Assembly (NCBI GenBank): GCA_002633005.1
Contig: NMRA01000184.1
Location: 3,255 to 31,929, forward strand
Direction of reading: 5' to 3'
DNA length: 28,675 bases
From: Phoronis australis
Lineage: Eukaryota > Phoronida > Phoronidae
The notes under the pieces are model-generated. The model worked only from the letters and a program-made list of their open reading frames with translations, made no database searches and was not told where the DNA came from. The position numbers and the translations under genes are program-made. Below are positions 10,325-18,700 of this stretch, one piece after another; positions within the stretch are counted from its first letter, which is position 1; each line of letters begins with the position of its first letter.

Positions 10325-10600
10325 ACACTAGTTACCCTAGAACAAGTTACCCAACCTCGATAAGGTGCAGTAAGTTGTCACAAGTGGGGTAAGTTGCACT
10401 AGTTTGAATAACGACCATATAGCCTCCAAACCCAGCGACAATTCGTTCTAGGAGTAACTTGTTCTTGGATTAGTCCGTGTATGGACGGCAACAAGGTGGA
10501 GTAAGTTGTCACTAGTTAGCGTCCACACAGCATTCAAACCTAGCGACAATTCGTTCCAGGAGTAACTTGTTCTAGGGTAAATATGTGTGTGGACGGCACT
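10325..10600. repeat. Repeat block with 19-bp perfect inverted ends and 108-nt internal period
   Basis: TTACCCTAGAACAAGTTAC at 10332-10350 is the exact reverse complement of 10562-10580. Internally a 57-nt segment at 10434-10490 recurs at 10542-10598 with few changes (AGCGACAATTCGTTC, GGAGTAACTTGTTCT, GGACGGCA), a period of 108 nt. GTAAGTTG motifs occur at about 10369, 10389 and 10502. It is probably a non-autonomous DNA element with internal tandem repeats. Confidence 0.6.
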
Positions 10601-10684
10601 ATAAACCCGTGAATGCCCGTCTAAACACTTCGATTAGTTGCAGTTGAAAGTCGATCAATTGAAGTGTGTCGACAGAACTTCTAA

Positions 10685-10746
10685 CCGAAGACTGTACATT
10701 CATGTTTCATTTATTATAAGGAAACATGGATGTATAGTCTGTTTGG
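10685..10746. repeat. Long hairpin
   Basis: The arms 10689-10708 and 10721-10740 pair over 20 positions with only two wobble-type mismatches and a 12-nt loop. About four more pairs form outside a 2-nt bulge. The shape resembles a short microRNA precursor, but the lower stem that a typical primary transcript needs is missing. A relic of an inverted-repeat element is as likely. Confidence 0.5.
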
Positions 10747-10934
10747 CGAGTTGACAGCCGTGTGCCAGTGTTTCAGTTGTACTCCGCGTGAAGCTACATT
10801 AATGCAAATGTATGTATGTCTGACATTTAGCCTTCTAGAATATACCAGTTGTAAATCACTATCGATAATAGACACAGTGCATGTATCCCAGACTTAGTCG
10901 TGTGAGCATACAACAAGCTGCACAGACAAACTTG

Positions 10935-10975
10935 CTTGCGCGCGCTCGCACACACACACACTCACGCACACACCC
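10935..10975. repeat. CA/CG-rich simple repeat
   Basis: Interrupted (CA)n preceded by a CGCGCGCTCG stretch. Confidence 0.8.
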
Positions 10976-11053
10976 GCATATCTTTACATACGTGTAATCA
11001 AAATTTAGTTTGCTATCGATCGAAACAATCTTGACCACTAGGGAACCATTTAC

Positions 11054-11089
11054 CTTTGGTCTGGTTTTGTTCGAATCAGGGCGCTGTCG
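11054..11089 (-). CDS. Possible third-from-last exon of the cysteine-rich gene
   Basis: A 36-nt minus-strand segment lies between acceptor GTTTTCAG and donor AAAG|GTAAAT. Read in the phase required by the 9467-9534 exon it is open (DSALIRTKPDQ, then R split across the junction). It needs a 1.5 kb intron and an unseen upstream exon ending in phase 2. Small size and lack of homology keep confidence low. Confidence 0.3.
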
Positions 11090-11910
11090 CTGAAAACATA
11101 TGATTCTGATAAGGAACTCAGATATGAAGCTAGGAATCCTTTCCACTTAGGTAAGTGTCAAAACATTTGGTAATTTAGCCATCGGTCTGGACTTAAAAAT
11201 TGCATTGTCGTGATAGCATAGGTTTGAAAATCTAAGTTGAATAAAAAAATAACCTGTGTTTGAACTGAAGTAGTCACATTTTTTAAGGCTGGGACACCCT
11301 TATATGATTTGCTGATGCATGGTTACTCGTAAATGCCCTGGGATCAGAGCCTAATATCCCAAATCAAACTCGAAACTTTACCTATCAATCCACATCGGTA
11401 TACTGATTCGTAAGTTCAATCGAACCGCGTTTTGAGCCCAGAAAAAACATACTGGCGTATTTTTGATTACTAAGGATGTTTAAAGTAAGTTCCGTTCTTA
11501 CTAGATCAATATAGATCCTGGCGTAAACAAATTGTCTCCTGTCCTCAGAGTTTCGGTGTTTTCTTTTTTGGAATGCTGTGGCGTGCTTCTGGAAGCATAA
11601 AATTTTAAAGATAACCTGTCCACATCTTCACGTCTTGAAGTTCCATAAAACAAAGCAAAGCAGAATTTCTAATTAAACGAATAGCAGTTACCGAAGATAA
11701 AGACTGAAATAAAGTGTACAGATTATTACAAGATGAATGTCGATACAAAATTGTAAAAATAATAGAAAGAGCGTCGTAACTGTTGACAAAGGGCAAATGT
11801 TAGAAACGTTGGGGTTTCATTGAAATTTTATATCGACGTTCGTCCTGTTATGTTTTGAATTCTTTTATTCAGTTTTTCAAGTGTTTCCTAGTAGTGTTCT
11901 TTAATACAAG

Positions 11911-12060
11911 ATGGTGAAGGTTAGTTTTGGACATCCAAGTAATGCACCGACGAATTTTAGTGATAAAGAACTTCACCTATCGCTTAAGTTGTATAGTAAA
12001 AAACCGCCTTTGTGGAAAGGTTTATCTTTTACACGGTGTATTTATTTCAGTAACAAATAA
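11911..12060 (+). CDS. Small open frame, possibly a decayed exon
   Basis: ATG to TAA, 49 codons (starts MVKVSFGHPSNAPTNF; includes LKLYSKKPPLWKG). The pattern of hydrophobic residues with KPPLW faintly resembles the start of a MADF-type domain. Further broken protein-like stretches follow to about 12480 in shifting frames. There is no firm homology; it may be a transposon-derived remnant or chance. Confidence 0.18.
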   Translation: MVKVSFGHPSNAPTNFSDKELHLSLKLYSKKPPLWKGLSFTRCIYFSNK

Positions 12061-13292
12061 CGACTAAGAAGCTTCACTGCTTTCGAAACTGATGGGTAGA
12101 AACGATGAAAACGTGTACGTTAAATTGTATTCGAAGGAGATGTTTTTACACGTGTGTGAATATGCTCGTGATAAAGAACGAGACGCCACCCATTCGTTTT
12201 GAGAATGTACTGAACCTTGTTACACCCCATTTTGGTTAAAACAGGTATCAAATACTACTAGATCACATAAGTCTGGGTGACAATTCAATGTTACGTAGCC
12301 CTTTTAAACACGCTTAACTTTCAGTGGCTGTGCTTGAAAACTTCGAAATCGTCCAGCGTGATTAACGCTCTAAAAGAGTTCATGGACCACTGGCTGAAAA
12401 CATTTCCAACCAGGGGTTACAGTTTGTCGCACAAAGAACGAATGCGTCGGTTCTGGATGAAGTCACTAAAACACTGTTGGTTTTCCTTATGATTTCGATA
12501 TTTCAATTTTGACAGTAGTTGCCAAAAACAGACAGTTATGAGTCTTCTTTAACCAAACGCTTCAGCACTGACAGAAATTTCGAAGAGAGTGTTTCTCACA
12601 AAAAAAAGGAGATTCATTTAATCAAGGTTTCCTTAGTAACCATGTAATTGTGATTTGTCACCATACTGATAGCTCCGAGTTTCGATTTTTAGGTTACAGT
12701 AGCATCAAATCTGTCATAACTCACAGCTACTTTTGAAATCTGAATTGAAATACTTCAATAGTCAATAATGATTAGCCACGATGCCAATCAAAATGGTCTT
12801 GCTGCAGGGTTATGAGTCAAGGGGCAATATGGTTAAATCAATGCTTCAAAGGGATGCATACATTATGGACATCTTAGGATAAGACCATATGTGTTTGGGA
12901 GTGTGAGTTCCGAACAACGACATTTTCCCCTGCTTGGTGTAGTTCTTTCTTATAGAAACTGATTACCACACTATATCCGTGATGTTATCCATGTGCCGGA
13001 CCAGACAACAGAGTAACGATTGCGTAATCATCTATGACGTTTCTTTCCCAAATACGCATTCGACAGACAAATGAAAACGGTGTTACCAACCTTTCATACA
13101 TACGCACGCGCTCACACTCACGTGCAAGAATTTGTTTACAAGATTGAAAAACCATTAATAATACGAGTTTTGTTGTTGGGAAAAATTAATTCTAGAGATA
13201 ACTATAAAGTAACCCGGGAACCAGTATCATTTTTGTAGAATGGTGCAAACGATGGTTTCTTTCCTAATGCTATTTTAACTTCATTTACAAGG

Positions 13293-13856
13293 TTAGCTTC
13301 CAACACACTTGAGAGTAAACGCTGAATTTTCAATATTTTTTGAAAAATGAATAGGGTTTATTTCACGCAACACCCTTAATTTATGAAGTAAATTTACATT
13401 TATTTTAGGAAAAAATTTGTCAAGGGCCGTTGACAGGATATTTTTGGGGGTGCAATTTGTGAAATTTAGATCGTCTAAATGCACCTGAAAATATGCTCTT
13501 AATCGTACATACATCTAAGAGTCCGACAAAATTTGTCATGATGCACAATTTTATAGAGGAATAATCAAATTCAATAACACATTTTTTAGGAAATGCAAGT
13601 CTATTTCTCCAGGGGCTTCTCTTTTGAAAAAAGATGATGGAGTCAGCTGTCGCTCTCTGTTTTCAGGTTTTTTGTAATTGTTTAATATACATATATATGG
13701 GAACATGGCAGTTGGAGGAGGTTCGTTGATGGCATCATGACCGCTATTTTCCTGTTTTACATTAATTTCCCTTTTTATTAAGGGTCCGCTGACGGAGGGG
13801 GCTTCTATGGTGGAATCAACTGCTCTCTTACCATGTATTTGTGAAGAATTAAACAA
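13293..13856 (-). pseudogene. Two adjacent minus-strand open frames, possible decayed coding sequence
   Basis: The frame at 13551-13856 contains LIKREINVKQENSG (two psi-K-x-E motifs of the kind used for SUMO attachment) and a proline-rich patch; the frame at 13293-13514 follows it on the same strand. Neither begins with a clear start or is bounded by good splice sites. They may be remains of one gene or element, but I cannot name it. Confidence 0.18.
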
Positions 13857-14743
13857 CCTTTTATGTTAAAGAATACCACCTCTTGGAAGATGATGAAATT
13901 AACTCTCACTCTTGTTCATTTTTGATGATATAGCCTTATATATTAAAACACCCCCATTCAGGCGGAATCCTGTCTTGGAGCAGCTGCCTGGGCAATTTCC
14001 CTTTGTGGGATGCCCATCTCCCATGCCGCTGTCCCTGTCGCCTGTAAAATAACTACAGTGAATTGCGATTTTTAAAAAAGCCCTGTCTTTCGTTCTTATA
14101 TGTCGTTGCCATATGACTACACAATGCTAAAGCTGTTATCTTCCGGTAACCAGCAAGGATTCATTTGTTTCTGATTTACGATAGTTAGAGGCTAGTCTTA
14201 TAAGACGTTTTGATGATGCGCCAGTGAACTTATATACAGGCTGAAATTCGGGAAAATCGTCCGACTCAAAAACAACACAGTGTGCACTGGTCCGAAATGT
14301 TTAGTTGAATTTTTACACACTGGAGGTTGATGAAATTTGGCCAGTTCCATATCAGTTAATGCTCCCGAGGGGGCAGTCACCAGAAACCCACTAGGTACCC
14401 GAGTTTCAACAAGGGATTTGAAACAGCCTCTGAGGCACCGCCATTAGGCACCACGGAACCACATCCTTTCAAAGTGTACCTTAAAAGCATGGCCCTAATA
14501 AAGTGAACTTTTTCCAAACCGGACTCTAATAAAGTGACTCTTGACCTCTGAGGTCTCATTTCCGCTCTCCGAAACTGAATAAATGAAGCTATTTCTCCCC
14601 ATCTAACTGCGGATTTCACAACCAAACGCCAAGGATTCTTATGTTACATTCCTTGAAGAGAGAATGTGGTAGTACATCTTTTGGCACCTTCAATAAAATG
14701 AAATTTATGAATAGGCACCCTAAAAGTCATAATCATAGGCTAA

Positions 14744-14775
14744 ACGTGTGTGCGTTTGCGTGTGCGTGTGTGAGC
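14744..14775. repeat. GT-type simple repeat
   Basis: Interrupted GTGTGTGCG-type tract. Confidence 0.75.
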
Positions 14776-15058
14776 GAAATTGGTGACCACTTGACTAGCA
14801 GGATCTTTTGGAAGCGGTGGCAATCGGAAGAATTTTAAATTTGGGACCTCTGAGGGGAGGGCAAAAGTTAACTAATTAATTTGCGCATGAGCGTCGATTT
14901 CTACATATAGTGTTTAGCAGTTCTTGGTCTGTCAAATTAGTTTTGAGTGAGCGGCAACTCGTGCTCATTGACCAGACGGTCTCGTAACCTGCCGTCTGCC
15001 TATCCTTAGAAAACTACAGCGATCACCTGTTTTGTTTGTGTTGCATGGCGAGACATCG

Positions 15059-15102
15059 GGATCACGCAAGTCGTGGCGAGACATCCACGACTTGCGAGAT
15101 CC
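15059..15102. repeat. Hairpin with 18-nt arms
   Basis: GGATC, one A-A mismatch, and a 12-nt exact arm (CGCAAGTCGTGG) face their complements at 15085-15102 across an 8-nt loop, CGAGACAT. The loop together with its flanking bases (TGGCGAGACATC) is also present as a direct repeat just upstream at 15046-15057. Function unknown. Confidence 0.75.
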
Positions 15103-15630
15103 AGCTTTTCGCTTAAGAATTTTGGTCTTTAAAGCGCGTGTAACGTAAGACTAATGTAAATAATAATCTTTGTCAGCCGGTGAACGATATACCTGACTCG
15201 GTCTAATATTGTTTGTTCTAGGCAATGTTCGGGACTCTTTTGTTGTCTTGCAGAATACCGTACGTTTAACACGTGATTATTTTGCGGTCATCTCAACCTT
15301 TCAACCTATAGTCTAACATTGAAGTAACACCGGTTCTACAGGTGTCATGTGGAACTAAGTACTGGTGTTGCGCGGAGGCGAAGCAGTGAGTAGTCAGTTT
15401 GACTTTTAGTGTACAAATCGTGCCGTCGAAGAGCTGGGTTAATTGTAAGTCTCTTGAAGATAATGTGAAATTGTACAATTCAAACTCACGTATATGAGAT
15501 GAGCTGAACCAATGTTTAACTGCCATCTATCACTGTCACTCATGTGGCGATCATTCAGAGGCATATTCCCAAATTTCTATTACGGGGTAAGCTATCTTAG
15601 ACAAACATACGCGCGGTCACGCTCAACGGT

Positions 15631-15689
15631 TTATTTATAAATTGGAGATAAGTCAGTGAGTTGATTTTATATACTTGAGCCAATAAGCC
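15631..15689 (+). promoter_or_regulatory. Possible core promoter and 5' leader of the FLVCR gene
   Basis: TTATTTATAAAT at 15631-15642 is TATA-like and lies about 50 nt before the proposed start codon, so a start site near 15660-15670 would give a very short leader. An in-frame TAA at 15684-15686 closes the frame just before the ATG. The promoter call is inference from spacing and base pattern only. Confidence 0.3.
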
Positions 15690-15753
15690 ATGGAGACCCA
15701 AAGGACTAAATCTGTCGTTCAATCTGGCTTCGGAAACGGAGCCGATGTTAAAG
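15690..15753 (+). CDS. FLVCR: FLVCR exon 1 (N-terminal cytosolic tail)
   Basis: The ATG is in a good context (AGCCATGG), preceded by an in-frame stop at 15684-15686. It encodes 21 residues ([15 protein letters not shown]...) and ends G|GTAAGG in phase 1. Joining to the acceptor at 17566 keeps the frame through IPVN into the downstream MDEHE stretch. There is no homology at this variable end, so support comes from start context, donor and phase. Confidence 0.6.
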
Positions 15754-18700
15754 GTAAGGCGAATTGTTTGAACGCAACGTTATTTGGTGTTGACAAGATT
15801 GGACCATTTTTGGTTATCGGGCTGTCTACCGTGACGCATCCACACGATCAAAGGGCTGTTGTGCTGTACTGTGATAGTCATGAATCACTGGCGGGATCTA
15901 GCTAGGATACCGCAACGTGGGCTGACACATTATCCGAACGTACGTAAGCTACAACCCTAAAACCGAGCCGTTTATTTCCCCGTCCACCCCATAACTTAAT
16001 TTAAAGCTGCAGTGCAGACCAGTCTATCAACTATATGCTTGCTATACTTATTAATCAATATCTCGGCACACCTGTCAGCTGCAGCATGTTGCCTGAGCAA
16101 TGACTATTGGCTACTACATGGCGTTACAGCCTTATGCCGGTAAATTAGCGTAGGCCATGGGCACGAATTTCGAATCATACGAATGATCTTCTCGAACCAT
16201 TGAATCGTGTCCATGCACGAACCAAAACATTCGTAAACAAACAAAAAACATGCATACAAATTGCAAAATCAATCGTTCGAACAAAAACACGGACAGATGA
16301 TAATCGAACCATTGGGGAGAACAACAAGATAGAATGTAGTTCTCATTTTGTGTTTCGTACGAATTTTTGGTTAGTCGTAAGTTTACGCATGATTCAGTGG
16401 TTCGCGCGGAGGATTCCGTTGTTCTTACGTATTATTTGAAGTTCTTGCGTATGATTGACACCCATGATAAATGCTGAAATAAGTTTGATTTACCTGTAAG
16501 ATCCTAAGATTTTATAAAATACCTGTAGCTGTCTAAAAAACATGATTCTTGCCGTGATATGATTCTATTTCCGTTACCAACAAGAGCATCGAAACTATCA
16601 GCGACTTATTTTCGGGTTAGACAACCCAAACATTTTCGAATAACGCACTCACTTGTGGCCTTGAGTTCGGTAACGGGAATAAAATCCTATCACGGTAAGG
16701 ATTTTATGAGAGTTATAGACCTAATTCGATTTTTGTTTTCAGCCAGTTGGGAGGAATGCAGCTTCAAATGTTTCCTGGGTTAAAAATTTAAGAGATTTTT
16801 AAAAGAACCATTAACAAATGTGAAAATTAACTAAACGGAATAAAATCTAAAAAGGTGGACCCTATTATGAAATTGCAATATAAAAACCAACGTATCGAGC
16901 TTCATTCTTTGTAAAGTGGTTTTACAGACCGCTCGAAACGTTCAGTTTTTATTAGAGTGTTATGTCAACTTAAAATCGTTGTTGGTTTATATAGTTTTAC
17001 TGGATATTCAAAAATAATTGCGTGAACAAGGTGCCATTTTTGGTCGTGGAAAAAGGAAATGGAAATGTAAGTCCGAACAAGACTCGCACTGGAAATAAAT
17101 TAGTGCGCTGTGCATTTGTTGGTTTGAGGCATTTATTTTGTTGAGCCCCTATCATCAAGCTTACATGTACATTAATATTTACATTTTCGAACACATGCAG
17201 GCAATCAATTATTTAAAAAGCTGTATATTCGTATTCCGTGATAACGAAATATGGATTTAAACTAATCACCATAAATAGTCTCAATTTAATCCGTTGTTAA
17301 AACAGATGTAAAGGACCGTCAGCTTGTCACTGCTTGAGGTTAGGCTCTTCAAGTTGACTTGTCACGGCGTTGCTCTATTCAACAAGCATGGTCTCGTGCA
17401 ATAACGAACTCTCCGTTCTTTGCAAGACCATACATTGCCTCTCACCTAAATAAGGACCAAAATGAAACCAATTTTGTAACGATACATGGTCTAAACCAGA
17501 GGTAAGTCACTACGACGGAACGCGGATTTGCTGCTGCTTTAGCCATTCGTCTTTCTTCCATTTCAGACATTCCCGTAAATATGGATGAACATGAAACGAA
17601 AGACTTGATGAGTGATAAGAGGATCGTTCCTAAAGTTTACAAAAAGCGATGGCTCATTCTGTTCTTATTCGCTACGTATTCGATGACAAACGCTTACCAA
17701 TGGATACATCTAAACATAATTGGTAATGTGATTTTCCGTTATTATAACGAAAGTTTGCCCGGTGACAACAGCTATCAGAAGCAAGTGGCTATCGACTGGT
17801 TGTCGATGGTGTACATGTTGGCCTATGTGCCTCTCATCTTCCCAGCCACGTGGTTGCTTGACAGGAAGGGTCTAAGAATCATTGGTATCCTCGGTTCTCT
17901 GCTCAATTGTCTTGGGGCGTGGTTAAAATGCGCCTCCGTTGCACAAGATCGTTTTTGGCTATTAATGCTGTCGCAGACCATTTGCGCCATTGCACAGATT
18001 TTCATCCTGGGGATGCCAGCGAGGTTAGCTGCCGTCTGGTTCGGACTTAATGAGGTCTCCACCGCGACGGCGATCGGCGTTTTTGGCAATTCTGTGAGTA
18101 TTTCATAATCGATGTCAATATTTTTAGGATGTGTCCATTCCTATTGCATATGAATACATCTAGGCCTACGCAATTGTTTTTAAGCACATGATGGCGTTCT
18201 TGCCCTTTTTTAAAATAGAAATTACTCGTCTTCTCACAGGTTGGAAATGGACTTGGATTCCTCATCCCACCTGAAGTCGTGCCTAACTCAGAAGACATCG
18301 ATGACGTGGGTTACAATTTAAGTATCTTATTCTACGGGGGCGCGGGCATCACGACAGCGCTTTTCATTCTCGTCTTAATCGGTAAACTGCTGCATTTTAA
18401 AACTTCATTAAAATTCATCAGGTTTGCTATCGATAGTATCATTTTTTCAGACAGTCGCCGTTTCTCCCCACAGCAATAGCATTTCATGTCGTTATGATAA
18501 GGGTTGGTCCTCGTTTCGTATTAAGGTCGAGCATACATAGGTTTAGCCTAGAGTTTGTGTTACATGTATCTGAATGCAGCAGCTTTTCGTCTCGCGGTTG
18601 GGAACAAAATTCGACTCTCACTCACATGTTGTATAATATTTCGAGGATTCCTTTATTATTTTTATTTTTCGTGTTATTTTTATTCGCAAATTGATTTGCT

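Larger units (their letters stand above)
9540..11053. other. Putative intron of the cysteine-rich gene, rich in repeats
   Basis: No plus-strand gene is seen. The stretch holds a CA-type microsatellite (about 9682-9716), a repeat family with inverted ends (10040-10100 and 10325-10600), a MITE-like insertion (about 10120-10250), a long hairpin (10685-10746) and a second CA-type tract (about 10935-10975). Each is listed separately. Confidence 0.5.
11090..15630. other. Largely unassigned stretch
   Basis: I see no convincing gene. It includes weak decayed coding-like pieces (11911-12480 and 13293-13856), a GT-type simple repeat at about 14744-14775, two copies of TAATAAAGTGA near 14496 and 14529, and the hairpin at 15059-15102. 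Any 5' exons of the minus-strand cysteine-rich gene should lie in or beyond this stretch, but none could be recognised. Confidence 0.45.

Noticed and set aside
10859-11146. Minus-strand 95-codon frame with VCVRARAS and repeated cysteine/valine residues
   Set aside because: Most of it is translation of the CA/CG simple repeat; only the 36-nt segment at 11054-11089 is kept as a weak exon candidate.
13960-14045. GC-rich patch whose minus-strand translation MGIPQREIAQ resembles a transposase helix-turn-helix
   Set aside because: Only about ten residues fit, and the frame stops within 30 codons, so it is too little to call an element.
17497-17566. Donor-like AG|GTAAGT at 17501/17502 with a 65-nt intron in front of the FLVCR ATG at 17581
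   Set aside because: The intron would be unusually short, and the exon at 15690-15753 gives an in-frame coding join to the same acceptor; kept only as an alternative.
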